Positions 1-7,691 of a stretch of 64,000 nt of DNA are shown in pieces (the first letter of the stretch is position 1; the number at the start of each line of letters is the position of its first letter). The stretch covers positions 558,001-622,000 of the forward strand of contig NZ_JAGYPF010000005.1 of NCBI RefSeq assembly GCF_018343535.1, given 5' to 3'. A program made the translations under genes and the position numbers. This DNA comes from Neobacillus rhizophilus (GTDB taxonomy: Bacteria > Bacillota > Bacilli > Bacillales > Cytobacillaceae). The notes under the pieces were generated by a model. The model saw nothing but the letters and a program-made list of their open reading frames with translations, was not told where the DNA came from and did no database searches.

Positions 1-207
1 ATTCTGTCAAATCGATGCCGTCGCGAATTCCTTTTGAATTATTTTGAGGAACAGGTGACAAGCAGAATTGAGCAATGCTGTGATATTTGCGGAATTGACG
101 AAAAAAACTATTCAGCCTCCCATAAATTGAGGAAGAATCATTTAGGGAAAATTGAATGGAAAGAATACCTGGCCGGATTATTACTTAATAGCGAGTTGAG
201 GGAATGA
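1..207 (+). CDS. RecQ-family DNA helicase, C-terminal end (partial)
   Basis: The window opens inside a reading frame that gives 68 residues and stops at 205-207. It shows the RecQ-type zinc-binding pattern: CRR, then a YFEEQ stretch, then CCDIC. This fits the 3' end of the RecQ-like helicase RecS (YpbC), which precedes ypbD in Bacillus subtilis. The family unwinds DNA 3'-5' during recombination and repair. The stop overlaps the ypbD start (ATGA), so the two are probably cotranscribed. The helicase core lies outside the window, so the call rests on the zinc motif plus gene order. Confidence 0.75.
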   Translation: MLSNRCRREFLLNYFEEQVTSRIEQCCDICGIDEKNYSASHKLRKNHLGKIEWKEYLAGLLLNSELRE

Positions 208-815
208 AAAAGAAATATAATGAACTAATTAGCAGCTTAACTGATAAAGATTTACTTTTTCACTTATATATGACACAGGTCATATTGCTTGTGATCTCAC
301 TCATTTTAGGATTGCTCCTATTTGACCATTTCTCTTTTTTGAAAACAATCGATGCAAGAGATATTAAGATTATTTCCATAGGCGTGCCATTGGGGATAGC
401 TGTTGTCATCATTGACTTAATTCTAATGAAGTGGCTGCCTGCATCTTTTTATGATGATGGCGGCTTAAATGAACGGATCTTCCGGAAAAGAAATATATTC
501 CATATTTTTATTATTGCCGCGTTTGTTTCCTTTAGCGAGGAATTATTATTTAGAGGGATCATCCAAACGAAGGTCGGGCTTATTCTGGCTAGCCTTATCT
601 TTGCGGTAATCCATTACCGCTACCTGTTTAATGTGTTTTTATTTATCAACATTATCACGCTTAGTTTTGTTATTGGGGCAGTCTATGAATCGACAAATAA
701 TCTGGCTGTCACCATTATGATGCACTTTATTATCGATTTCTTATTAGGTATTTTTATAAAGTATAAACATTCTTCGGCAGATGATCAGCAAGGAGGGGGA
801 GGGCTTCATGAATAG
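204..815 (+). CDS. ypbD: CPBP-family intramembrane protease YpbD
   Basis: A 203-residue polytopic membrane protein of the CPBP (CAAX protease and bacteriocin-processing, Rce1-like) family. Visible motifs are SEELLFRG with the paired glutamates at about 112-113 and Arg117, a His at about 137 and the HFIID motif with His174 near the C-terminus; these are the presumed metal-site residues of the family. It overlaps the upstream helicase by 4 bases and the downstream LysM gene by 8 bases, as in a tight operon. The natural substrate of YpbD is not known. The family and locus assignment are firm; the biological role is not. Confidence 0.88.
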   Translation: MKKKYNELISSLTDKDLLFHLYMTQVILLVISLILGLLLFDHFSFLKTIDARDIKIISIGVPLGIAVVIIDLILMKWLPASFYDDGGLNERIFRKRNIFHIFIIAAFVSFSEELLFRGIIQTKVGLILASLIFAVIHYRYLFNVFLFINIITLSFVIGAVYESTNNLAVTIMMHFIIDFLLGIFIKYKHSSADDQQGGGGLHE

Positions 816-1533
816 AGAAGAGCCTTATAGAGAGCAAGCCGAAAGATTAAAACAACGAATACAAAAGGTGAATGAAAATATTGACGTGAAGGATGAATTG
901 CCGCCAAGGGAACTGGTCCATCGGGAAAAAAAGAAAAAGGTAAAATGGAAAATAAAATATCCGGTTATTCGGATCCTGGTATTATTCTTTATTCTTCTTC
1001 CTGTGATTATTTTCAGTGTTATTTCTTATCTTGATGGAAAACAAATAAATGGCTCTAAAAAAGCCTCAACCGATCCTGTTGGCTATGAAACTATTAATCT
1101 AAAAAAATCAACTTCAGAAGAGGCTGATAAAGTGGAGGAGGAACAATCCGTAAATGCCGATGGAGTTGAGGCGACGAATAATCCGGAAAGTGTAGAAGCG
1201 GGCACCTCTATAACTCCACCTGCCGAAGAACAGCCGACTGCCAATACGGAAAAAAATGTGTCCACGGAAAGTCCTGTTTCACCTCAAGGGGCTGCCAGCA
1301 ATAATGCACCAGTGCAGACTCAGAATCAACCATCACAAACGGATACAAGTAAAAGCGAACCAGTACAACAGAAGATCATTCGTCATAAGGTTCAGCAGAA
1401 AGAAACATTATTTAGTATTTCGATGAAGTATTATAAATCGCAAAAAGGGATGGATATCATAAAAAAAGCAAACAACATGTCCAACGACGAAATCTATGTT
1501 GGTCAGGTATTAAAAATCCCGATTAGCAACTAA
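808..1533 (+). CDS. ypbE: LysM-domain membrane protein YpbE
   Basis: A 241-residue protein. The start is taken at 808, where an AAGGAGGGGGAGG ribosome site sits just upstream; the upstream in-frame ATG at 781 lies before that site. A charged cytoplasmic N-terminus (about 1-50) is followed by one membrane segment (about 55-75), a long Glu/Ser/Thr/Pro/Gln-rich linker, and a C-terminal LysM domain (roughly the last 48 residues, with KETLFSISMKYY). LysM binds peptidoglycan glycan strands, so the protein probably anchors at the membrane and reaches the wall. It matches B. subtilis YpbE in position and architecture. The exact function is unknown. Confidence 0.85.
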   Translation: MNREEPYREQAERLKQRIQKVNENIDVKDELPPRELVHREKKKKVKWKIKYPVIRILVLFFILLPVIIFSVISYLDGKQINGSKKASTDPVGYETINLKKSTSEEADKVEEEQSVNADGVEATNNPESVEAGTSITPPAEEQPTANTEKNVSTESPVSPQGAASNNAPVQTQNQPSQTDTSKSEPVQQKIIRHKVQQKETLFSISMKYYKSQKGMDIIKKANNMSNDEIYVGQVLKIPISN

Positions 1534-1564
1534 CCGATCGTTTTTAGGTCGGTTTTTTGTTTTT
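1532..1564 (+). terminator. Terminator after ypbE
   Basis: AACCGA at 1532-1537 pairs with TCGGTT at 1549-1554 and is followed by a T-rich run. The hairpin starts on the ypbE stop codon. The stem is short, so strength is uncertain. Confidence 0.6.
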
Positions 1565-1622
1565 TAAATCATAAGTTTGCGGACAAGTTCATATTTATTA
1601 ATGGAGAAATGGAGGGATGGAT

Positions 1623-2078
1623 ATGGATTCTCCAATAAGGGAGCTTGAGCATACGGATGAAGCGACCAAGCAGGTTCTAGAAAATGTCCGGAAAAAGAAG
1701 GGAAAATTTGATAAAGCAGAAAAGTTACATTATCTTTCTATCTATTCGACTCTTTTAATGGCTGCCGTCTTTTTTTGTTATTTTTATTTTGCCATTGCGA
1801 AATATTATTCTTATTCCTTTTTTGCCATGTTTTCTGCTTCGTTAAATGATTCGGTTATCATATTTTTAATGGCGATTACGATCATTGGGTACGGTTCAAT
1901 GAATATTTTGAAGCAGCAAAAGGATAAGAAGGAGAAGGAATACCAGGAATTGAGGGCTGAGATTGCTGACCGTAGTAAAGATTTTTGGAAGAAGGAAGAA
2001 GAGTGGAAAAACCGCCATATCGTTTTTGCAATGATGAAAAAAAATTACGATATCAATCTATATCATGAAAAAAAATAA
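1623..2078 (+). CDS. ypbF: DUF2663 membrane protein YpbF
   Basis: A 151-residue protein with a charged N-terminus, two adjacent hydrophobic segments (about residues 38-60 and 78-96) and a long charged, probably coiled-coil C-terminus rich in Lys and Glu. This is the form of the DUF2663/YpbF family, and the gene occupies the ypbF position. I chose ATG 1623 over the in-frame ATG at 1617 because GGAGGG (1611-1616) abuts 1617 but sits six bases ahead of 1623. Function unknown. Confidence 0.8.
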   Translation: MDSPIRELEHTDEATKQVLENVRKKKGKFDKAEKLHYLSIYSTLLMAAVFFCYFYFAIAKYYSYSFFAMFSASLNDSVIIFLMAITIIGYGSMNILKQQKDKKEKEYQELRAEIADRSKDFWKKEEEWKNRHIVFAMMKKNYDINLYHEKK

Positions 2079-2107
2079 AGAAGCAGAATCTCTGCCTCTT
2101 CCTTATT
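2077..2107. terminator. Weak bidirectional terminator between ypbF and cotJC
   Basis: GAAGCAGA (2080-2087) can pair with TCTGCCTC (2091-2098) with one mismatch. A-rich sequence on the left and T-containing sequence on the right would serve both convergent genes. The stem is short. Confidence 0.4.
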
Positions 2108-2675
2108 AAAAAATCTTCTTCTTTCCTTTTTCTTCTTTTAAAATTTCGACCGCTTCGCGGAAGCGTTGGGAGTGGATGATTTCTCTTTCCCGTAGGAAAC
2201 GAAGACCGTCATTTATGTCGGGGTCATCGCTCATATTGATAATCCATTGGTAAGTTGCCCGTGCTTTCTCTTCTGCAGCAATGTCTTCATAAAGGTCGGC
2301 GATTGGGTCACCTTTAGCTTGGATATACTGAGTGGTAAAAGGAATTCCTGCGGCATTATGGTAAAATAGGGCTTTATCATGATCGGCATAGTGCCCGTCA
2401 AGCCCTGCTGCCTTCATTTGTTCAACAGTAGCGTCTTTTGTAAGCTTGTAGACCATAGTGGCAATCATTTCCAAGTGAGCAAACTCTTCTGTTCCGATAT
2501 CTGTCAAAAGTCCGATGACTTTGTCTGGAATCGTATATCGTTGGTTCAAATATCGGAGCGCTGCAGCAAGCTCTCCATCTGCACCGCCATATTGTTCTAT
2601 CAAAAATTTGGCTAACATCGGGTTGCAGGTGCTGACACGGACAGGATATTGCAGTTTCTTTTCATATATCCACAT
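2106..2675 (-). CDS. cotJC: Spore coat protein CotJC (manganese catalase-like)
   Basis: A 189-residue protein, the same length as B. subtilis CotJC. It belongs to the manganese-catalase/ferritin-like family: Glu and His ligands are visible in EEFAHLEMIATMV, EEKARATYQW and REREIIHSQRF. CotJC is an inner spore coat component; catalase activity is inferred from the family. The ribosome site AAAGGAGGG-like purine tract lies just upstream of the ATG at 2675. It is the last gene of cotJABC, but 173 bp separate it from cotJB, most of it an interspersed repeat. Confidence 0.95.
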   Translation of the reverse strand: MWIYEKKLQYPVRVSTCNPMLAKFLIEQYGGADGELAAALRYLNQRYTIPDKVIGLLTDIGTEEFAHLEMIATMVYKLTKDATVEQMKAAGLDGHYADHDKALFYHNAAGIPFTTQYIQAKGDPIADLYEDIAAEEKARATYQWIINMSDDPDINDGLRFLREREIIHSQRFREAVEILKEEKGKKKIF

Positions 2676-2710
2676 TTTCCTTTATCCCTCCCTTTGAACA
2701 TCTAACACTA

Positions 2711-2850
2711 TCAAGCTCCAGCGCCCAACGGCTAGTGTCCTTCGCTCTTCTCCCTACGATAAGTCAAGCACGAATGCGCTATCGCTCTTCGTGTTTATCT
2801 CAGTCGAAGCGCTCCAGGCCATACGCCGCTAAACGGGCGCTTCCGCTTTT
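2711..2850 (-). repeat. Interspersed repeat (family III) between cotJB and cotJC
   Basis: A roughly 140-bp element starting near CAAGCTCCAGCGCCC and ending GGCGCTTCCGCTTTT. Related tails occur at 19307-19366 and 40178-40217 in this window. Similar elements ending in this way are common between genes of Bacillus species, from general knowledge. Here it splits the cotJ operon, and its end touches the cotJB stop codon. Confidence 0.75.
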
Positions 2851-3109
2851 AAATCTGCCAAGGCCAAGGTGAATCGTCCCAATTCCAAGGATGGCCCGAG
2901 TAGCTGTTGCCAAACTGCTGAAGGGGACCAAATTGGCTTTCAAAGGCTTTTTTTATTCTCTTTCTTTCCTTTACATAATGGTTAAATTGGTTTATCGCTT
3001 CAAGATCATCATTGTGGGTATCTAAATACAAAGTGAGCTCGACTAGGACAAAGTCGACGGCTTGGAGCTGTTCCATCAATTGATAATACTCGGCAGGAAC
3101 TTGCTTCAT
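2849..3109 (-). CDS. cotJB: Spore coat protein CotJB
   Basis: An 86-residue CotJB-family protein, central partner in the CotJ spore coat set. The family core is clear (PAEYYQLMEQLQAVDFVLVE, then LYLDTHNDDLEA), and the C-terminus is Trp/Pro/Gly rich. Its ATG overlaps the cotJA stop by four bases, indicating translational coupling. The stop codon lies at the edge of the inserted repeat, so the last residues (PWPWQI) may be shorter or altered compared with relatives. Assignment by family sequence and operon order. Confidence 0.93.
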   Translation of the reverse strand: MKQVPAEYYQLMEQLQAVDFVLVELTLYLDTHNDDLEAINQFNHYVKERKRIKKAFESQFGPLQQFGNSYSGHPWNWDDSPWPWQI

Positions 3110-3336
3110 GAAGGGATACCCCCTTCTGCTATTTCATTGGGGCCGTACCAGGGATCATAGAAATCTTTCCAAAGCGTACCTGCTTTAAGAGCCTCAAATG
3201 GAGAAAATTGTGGGAGATTTGGCGGTTGAAAACCCATATATAAATGAGGCGGTGTGGAATATTTTTTTTCAAGCATCGGCTTACAGGGGTCGAAAGGACT
3301 TACATACGGATGATAGGTCTTGAGATGAGTGTTCAT
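3106..3336 (-). CDS. cotJA: Spore coat protein CotJA
   Basis: A 76-residue Pro/Tyr/Phe-rich protein at the head of the cotJ operon, matching the CotJA family (short, Pro-rich, with HPYVSPFDPCKPM and PFEALKAGTLW). In B. subtilis the operon is made in the mother cell under sigma-E and CotJA helps CotJC join the coat. A candidate sigma-E promoter lies upstream at 3368-3396. GGGAGGG precedes the ATG at a suitable distance. Confidence 0.93.
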   Translation of the reverse strand: MNTHLKTYHPYVSPFDPCKPMLEKKYSTPPHLYMGFQPPNLPQFSPFEALKAGTLWKDFYDPWYGPNEIAEGGIPS

Positions 3337-3367
3337 GGAAACCCTCCCTTTATTTCAGCATCAGTTA

Positions 3368-3396
3368 ATCATATGATAATATTCTTATGACATGAC
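3368..3396 (-). promoter_or_regulatory. Candidate sigma-E promoter of cotJABC
   Basis: On the minus strand GTCATGT (3396-3390) and CATATGAT (3375-3368) are separated by 14 bases, close to the sigma-E pattern of a TCATATT-like -35 and CATACAAT-like -10. It sits about 30 bases before cotJA, whose B. subtilis homologue is a sigma-E gene. Read by eye only. Confidence 0.5.
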
Positions 3397-3482
3397 ATAA
3401 AAGTTTAATAAATGAAAGGTTTTTGAACGCTGACATAGAATTATAATGTAGTTGAAGTATTAACCTTAGAGGTGATAGGAAA

Positions 3483-4115
3483 ATGTTCGTAAAAAATATG
3501 ATGATTCCAAAGCATGACTGTATTACAGCACAGGAAAACGAAACACTTAAAGCAGCCTTGGATCGATTAGAAGCTCAGCAAATTGATGGCCTTCCTGTTT
3601 TGCAAGGTAATAAATATGTCGGTGTAGTGACCAGATATGGGATTTATGAAAATTATTTTCTTTCCAATAAAACAAAGGAAGAATATTTAACAACGACGAG
3701 TGTGAAAGACATTGCTACCCACCAAGAAATGTTTTTAGAAGGTGCGGAACTATTCGAAAGGACGATGCTTGATTTAAAAGATTTTCCTCTGCTTGCAGTA
3801 GTAGATGAGAATCGTAATTTTCTAGGGGTGATAACTCGCTCAGATGTTCTGAGCTTCTTTGAGAGTGCTTTTGGAGTCAATCGCCCCGGGGTGAGGATTG
3901 CGTTTACATCAGTTGAGACTGAAGGACGGATCGCCCGCTTATCGGAAATCGCCCATCATTTTCACGAGCATATCATTTCGCTGGTCACCTTTGACGAAAC
4001 AGATAAGCTGGTCCGAAGAATTGTCATGAAAATTGAAAAGAAAGATAACATTGATAAATTTACGAGAAAGCTTGAAGAACATGGCTTCCGTATTTTAAGC
4101 ATTGAAGAAGTGTAA
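3483..4115 (+). CDS. CBS-domain protein with C-terminal ACT-like domain (AcuB-like)
   Basis: A 210-residue protein with two CBS repeats (about 7-60 and 75-130) followed by an ACT-like fold (about 140-210). This is the architecture of AcuB, though acuA and acuC are not adjacent. CBS pairs bind adenosyl ligands such as AMP, ATP or c-di-AMP; ACT domains bind small metabolites. It is therefore probably a sensor or regulator, but ligand and target are unknown. AGGTGATAGGAAA precedes the ATG. It is a separate unit between divergent cotJABC and the ypbG group. Confidence 0.75.
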   Translation: MFVKNMMIPKHDCITAQENETLKAALDRLEAQQIDGLPVLQGNKYVGVVTRYGIYENYFLSNKTKEEYLTTTSVKDIATHQEMFLEGAELFERTMLDLKDFPLLAVVDENRNFLGVITRSDVLSFFESAFGVNRPGVRIAFTSVETEGRIARLSEIAHHFHEHIISLVTFDETDKLVRRIVMKIEKKDNIDKFTRKLEEHGFRILSIEEV

Positions 4116-4139
4116 AAATATTGAACCGTGGAAATAATA

Positions 4140-4176
4140 CCAATCCCTCTCATACATTGTTATGGGGGGGATTTTT
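4140..4176 (+). terminator. Possible terminator overlapping the next gene's ribosome site
   Basis: AATCCCTC near 4140 can pair with the G-rich GGGGGGATT at 4165-4173, followed by a T run. The G tract is also the likely ribosome binding site of the next gene, so folding would hide it. The loop is long and the pairing weak. Confidence 0.35.
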
Positions 4177-4179
4177 TGA

Positions 4180-4539
4180 ATGATTGAAGTAGGGAGGATT
4201 CTGTTTATATATTTGTTCGGCTATTTATTCAGTAATTGGATTTGGATACCGCAACCATTTGTATTGGCTGATTTTTTTATCGGTCTGATTACACATCCTT
4301 TTGAGTTTTTGGCTGCCTCCTTAGCCCTGTTTTTTGGTGTGCTTCTTTCGGGTGGTCTAATAAAGGAATTCATACATATGTTAAGAGATGCACGAAAGAA
4401 ACATCTTCTCCTCTTGAAGATGTTTGAATTGGTGATTCTAGTAATGGTATTTTTGATTCTTTTTCAATTTGGCTGGGAGCAGGCACTTGTCTTTTTTTGT
4501 TTAAGTATCGTTTATGGTACCATTTCATTAGAATCTTAA
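4180..4539 (+). CDS. Small hypothetical membrane protein upstream of ypbG
   Basis: I do not recognise a family. The 119 residues form three or four hydrophobic segments (about 3-25, 38-60, 78-97 and 99-115) with a short basic loop (RDARKKH) between the second and third. A G-rich ribosome site lies just before the ATG. The stop is 21 bases before the ypbG start, suggesting cotranscription. There are no catalytic motifs visible. Codon use looks like that of its neighbours, and the reading frame is open throughout, so it is probably a real gene. Confidence 0.65.
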   Translation: MIEVGRILFIYLFGYLFSNWIWIPQPFVLADFFIGLITHPFEFLAASLALFFGVLLSGGLIKEFIHMLRDARKKHLLLLKMFELVILVMVFLILFQFGWEQALVFFCLSIVYGTISLES

Positions 4540-4560
4540 AGTTTTAAAGGGGTATGTCAA

Positions 4561-5349
4561 ATGGGTATCATCCCTATTATCTTGCTTATTATTCTCATCA
4601 TTGGATTATGTCTCCTTTTATATATGCTACGAGAGGCCTTTTTAAATGATGTGGTCCGTCATGAATTGCTTTTTCCGGATTTTCCTGATTCCTTTGGAAG
4701 GATCTCCATCTTTTTTATCTCCGATATTCATAAACGGACAATTTCTGAAAAAGTCATTCAAATAGCTATTGGAAATGCTGATTTTGTTGTGGTAGGAGGA
4801 GATTTAACAGAAAGAAATGTGCCTTTAAAAAAAGTTAGGAGCAATTTAATGAAGTTAAGACAAATCGGTCCCGTTTATTTTGTATGGGGAAATAACGATT
4901 ATGAGGCCGATTTGCATCAGTTACATACGGTGTTTCAGGAAACTGACATAAATGTCTTGGATAACTCAGCCGTCAGCCTGCATTCAAACCATGGCGAAAA
5001 GATTTTTTTACTTGGAGTTGACGATGTCACTTTAGGAAGGGACCGGCTTGAGTTGGCCTTAGACAGAACAGAGGCCAATCACTTTAAAATCTTGGTCAGC
5101 CATTCCCCGGATATTATCAAGAAAGTTGGGCCAAAGCAGAATATCCGGCTGATTTTAAGTGGGCATACACACGGTGGTCAAATCCGTCTTTTTGGATTCA
5201 GTCCCGGGGAAAAAGGGGGAATAAAAAGGGTTCAGAAAACACTGCTTTTCATTAGCAACGGTTATGGAACAACTGCCATCCCCCTTAGATTGGGAGCCCC
5301 GACACAGTGCCATTTGATTACTGTCAGAAAAGGAACCGATACCCCTTAG
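4561..5349 (+). CDS. ypbG: Membrane-anchored metallophosphoesterase YpbG
   Basis: A 262-residue calcineurin-type phosphoesterase with an N-terminal membrane anchor (residues 1-22). The metal-binding motifs are all present in order: FISDIHK (DxH), VVGGDLT (GD), WGNNDYE (GNxD-like), SHSPD, and SGHTHGGQ. The family hydrolyses phosphoesters with two metals; the substrate of YpbG is not known. Position just before mecB matches B. subtilis ypbG. The stop at 5347-5349 is immediately followed by a small terminator-bearing repeat. Confidence 0.88.
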   Translation: MGIIPIILLIILIIGLCLLLYMLREAFLNDVVRHELLFPDFPDSFGRISIFFISDIHKRTISEKVIQIAIGNADFVVVGGDLTERNVPLKKVRSNLMKLRQIGPVYFVWGNNDYEADLHQLHTVFQETDINVLDNSAVSLHSNHGEKIFLLGVDDVTLGRDRLELALDRTEANHFKILVSHSPDIIKKVGPKQNIRLILSGHTHGGQIRLFGFSPGEKGGIKRVQKTLLFISNGYGTTAIPLRLGAPTQCHLITVRKGTDTP

Positions 5350-5350
5350 T

Positions 5351-5429
5351 TAGCTAATATGAAAGGATAAATTCTACTACGCCTCATGAACCGTCCTATC
5401 GAACTCGCCAATCGGCGAGTTTTCATTTA
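5351..5429 (+). repeat. Small intergenic repeat with built-in terminator, copy 1
   Basis: A roughly 80-bp element beginning AGCTAAT and ending in the hairpin ACTCGCC-AATC-GGCGAGT followed by TTTCATTTA. Two further copies occur at 10414-10528 and 62094-62171, each directly after a gene on the plus strand. Here it would end the ypbG transcript. Confidence 0.8.
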
Positions 5430-5501
5430 AGGGAGACAATTCACAACCGCCTCTCTGCTTTCATAATCTAACATAAGAGATGTCTAGCAGGGGGCAAAAA
5501 C

Positions 5502-6083
5502 ATGCGCTTAGAACGCTTAGCAGCAAACAAAATAAAAATTATTTTAACGTCCGATGATTTGTTTGAAAGAGGACTTTCCAAGGAGGATATTTGGAAAGAA
5601 TCCGGCAAATGGAATCAGCTCTTTCACGATATGCTTGAAGAGGCAAGTGAAGAATTCGATGTTGATATAAGGGGTTCGGTAGCGGTTGAAATTTTCTCCC
5701 TTCATGCTCAAGGAATTATCATGATTATTACCGTCGACCATACCCGGGAAGATGAGGAAGCATTGGATGAGGGTTTAATTGAAATGCAGGTAAGAGTAGG
5801 GGGCTGTGAGGACTTTTTATATGAATTTGAAGAATTTGAAGATATAATCGGTCTTGCGAAACGGCTTTCCTTATTAGGTATTTATGGTGGGAGTCTATAT
5901 GTATATCGAAGCCGCTACTTTCTTTTGCTGACAAAAATAGAAACCGAACAAAGCTCTATTACCGCCTCATTGATGTCGGAGTTTGGCAATGCATCCATAT
6001 TAAGTCCGTATGTCTTAAAGGAATACGGAAAACTCATCGTCGGTCACGCAGCGATCGAAACCCTTCTCCACTATTTCAAATGA
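5502..6083 (+). CDS. mecB: Adaptor protein MecB (YpbH), MecA paralogue
   Basis: A 193-residue MecA-family adaptor. It begins MRLERLAANKIKI, has an acidic middle segment (about 70-105), and a C-terminal domain that in MecA binds the ClpC ATPase. MecA/MecB bring substrates to ClpCP and assemble the ClpC hexamer; YpbH influences competence and sporulation in B. subtilis. The gene lies between ypbG and gudB exactly as ypbH does, which separates it from mecA itself. AGCAGGGGGC precedes the start codon. Confidence 0.9.
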   Translation: MRLERLAANKIKIILTSDDLFERGLSKEDIWKESGKWNQLFHDMLEEASEEFDVDIRGSVAVEIFSLHAQGIIMIITVDHTREDEEALDEGLIEMQVRVGGCEDFLYEFEEFEDIIGLAKRLSLLGIYGGSLYVYRSRYFLLLTKIETEQSSITASLMSEFGNASILSPYVLKEYGKLIVGHAAIETLLHYFK

Positions 6084-6100
6084 ATAATACACATATCTAA

Positions 6101-6136
6101 TAAGGAGGGGGTTAAACCGCTCCTTAAGTTTTTTTA
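6101..6136 (+). terminator. Terminator after mecB
   Basis: TAAGGAG (6101-6107) pairs with CTCCTTA, with inner GGTT/AACC pairing, then a run of seven Ts. A second inverted repeat GCTATTT / AAATAGC follows at about 6139-6163. Confidence 0.75.
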
Positions 6137-6228
6137 CAATGCTATTTGTTATTTTAAAATAGCAAATAAATGCGAATGACCGCCTTTGCATAATCACATT
6201 ATATAAAAGGAAAGGTGGATTTTTGTTC

Positions 6229-6256
6229 TTGCATTAATTGCCTAAAGGTGTATACT
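6229..6256 (+). promoter_or_regulatory. Candidate sigma-A promoter of gudB
   Basis: TTGCAT (6229-6234) and TATACT (6251-6256) with a 16-base spacer, about 50 bases before the gudB start. No gene-specific operator is evident by eye. Confidence 0.5.
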
Positions 6257-6309
6257 TGTGACTGATAGCGGACATTAATCGTTTTAGTATTTTCTTAGGA
6301 GGTTTATAA

Positions 6310-7587
6310 ATGTCTACCGAAAAAGGTAATGAAAAGACTAATCATGAGGGTAAGCACGATGTGTTAAAATCAACACAGACCGTTATACATAAAGCCCTTG
6401 AAAAATTAGGTTACCCTGAAGAGGTATACGAGCTCTTAAAAGAGCCGCTAAGAATGATGACAGTCAAGATTCCAGTTAGAATGGATGATGGATCTGTAAA
6501 AATATTTACTGGATACCGTGCCCAGCATAATGATGCAGTAGGCCCGACAAAGGGAGGAATTCGCTTCCATCCGGGTGTAACAGAGACAGAAGTGAAAGCC
6601 CTTTCAATTTGGATGAGCTTAAAATGCGGAATCGTTGATCTTCCATATGGCGGCGGTAAAGGCGGGATTATCTGTGACCCGCGCGATATGTCATTCCGTG
6701 AACTTGAAAGATTAAGCCGCGGATATGTAAGGGCAATCAGCCAAATTGTCGGCCCAACAAAAGATATTCCTGCTCCTGACGTATTTACAAACTCGCAAAT
6801 AATGGCCTGGATGATGGACGAGTACAGCCGGATTGATGAATTTAACAATCCTGGTTTTATCACTGGCAAACCGCTTGTACTTGGCGGTTCCCATGGTCGT
6901 GAGTCGGCAACAGCAAAAGGGGTCACTATTTGTATCCGCGAGGCAGCGAAAAAGAGAGGCATCAATATTGAGGGAGCTAGAGTCGTTGTCCAAGGTTTCG
7001 GCAACGCTGGCAGCTACTTGTCAAAATTCATGCATGATGCAGGTGCCAAAGTAGTAGGGATTTCAGATGCCTACGGTGCACTTTATGATCCGAATGGACT
7101 AGATATCGATTACCTGCTCGACCGAAGGGACAGTTTTGGAACAGTAACAAAGCTTTTCAATAACACAATTACCAATAAGGAACTGCTTGAATTGGAATGT
7201 GACATTCTCGTTCCGGCAGCAATTGAGAACCAAATTACCGAAGAGAATGCCCACAATATTCGTGCCGGCATCGTAGTTGAGGCCGCAAACGGACCTACTA
7301 CATTAGAAGCTACGGAAATTCTAACCGAGCGCGGAATTCTTCTTGTACCTGACGTATTAGCCTCTGCAGGTGGAGTAACTGTTTCGTATTTTGAATGGGT
7401 GCAAAATAACCAAGGTTACTATTGGTCTGAGGAAGAAGTAGAAGAAAAGCTTGAAAAAGTGATGGTCAAATCCTTTAACAATATATATGATACAGCCCAA
7501 ACTCGTCGTGTCGATATGCGTCTTGCTGCTTACATGGTTGGTGTAAGAAAAATGGCTGAAGCAAGCCGCTTCAGGGGTTGGATTTAA
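6310..7587 (+). CDS. gudB: NAD-specific glutamate dehydrogenase GudB
   Basis: A 425-residue dehydrogenase that oxidatively deaminates glutamate to 2-oxoglutarate and ammonium. The substrate site is intact: K81 in KGGIRFHP, K105 and the PYGGGKGG loop with K117; the dinucleotide fold shows [12 protein letters not shown]. It is very close to B. subtilis GudB and sits between mecB and ypdA as there. The VKA tripeptide duplication that makes laboratory B. subtilis GudB cryptic is absent ([10 protein letters not shown]), so an active enzyme is predicted. AGGAGG precedes the start, and a strong terminator follows. Confidence 0.96.
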   Translation: MSTEKGNEKTNHEGKHDVLKSTQTVIHKALEKLGYPEEVYELLKEPLRMMTVKIPVRMDDGSVKIFTGYRAQHNDAVGPTKGGIRFHPGVTETEVKALSIWMSLKCGIVDLPYGGGKGGIICDPRDMSFRELERLSRGYVRAISQIVGPTKDIPAPDVFTNSQIMAWMMDEYSRIDEFNNPGFITGKPLVLGGSHGRESATAKGVTICIREAAKKRGINIEGARVVVQGFGNAGSYLSKFMHDAGAKVVGISDAYGALYDPNGLDIDYLLDRRDSFGTVTKLFNNTITNKELLELECDILVPAAIENQITEENAHNIRAGIVVEAANGPTTLEATEILTERGILLVPDVLASAGGVTVSYFEWVQNNQGYYWSEEEVEEKLEKVMVKSFNNIYDTAQTRRVDMRLAAYMVGVRKMAEASRFRGWI

Positions 7588-7601
7588 GTTGTTACCATTG
7601 A

Positions 7602-7654
7602 AATATATAGAAAAAACTCCTATCATTAACAGGTAGGAGTTTTTTCTATATATT
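7602..7654. terminator. Strong bidirectional-type terminator after gudB
   Basis: A near-perfect 20-bp stem, TATATAGAAAAAACTCCTA on the left and its complement ending TTTTTTCTATATA on the right, around a loop of about 11 bases. Confidence 0.88.
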
Positions 7655-7691
7655 AAAACAGATGCATGAATGTTTTAAGGAGTGTTCCATT

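Noticed and set aside
6411-7004. 197-residue open frame antisense to gudB
   Set aside because: It runs entirely opposite a conserved gene, has no ribosome site and its sequence is typical of antisense shadows of a GC-biased coding region.
7662-7691. Upstream ATG of ypdA at 7662
   Set aside because: It lies just past the gudB terminator with no ribosome site, whereas GTG 7692 has AAGGAG at nine bases and gives the family length.
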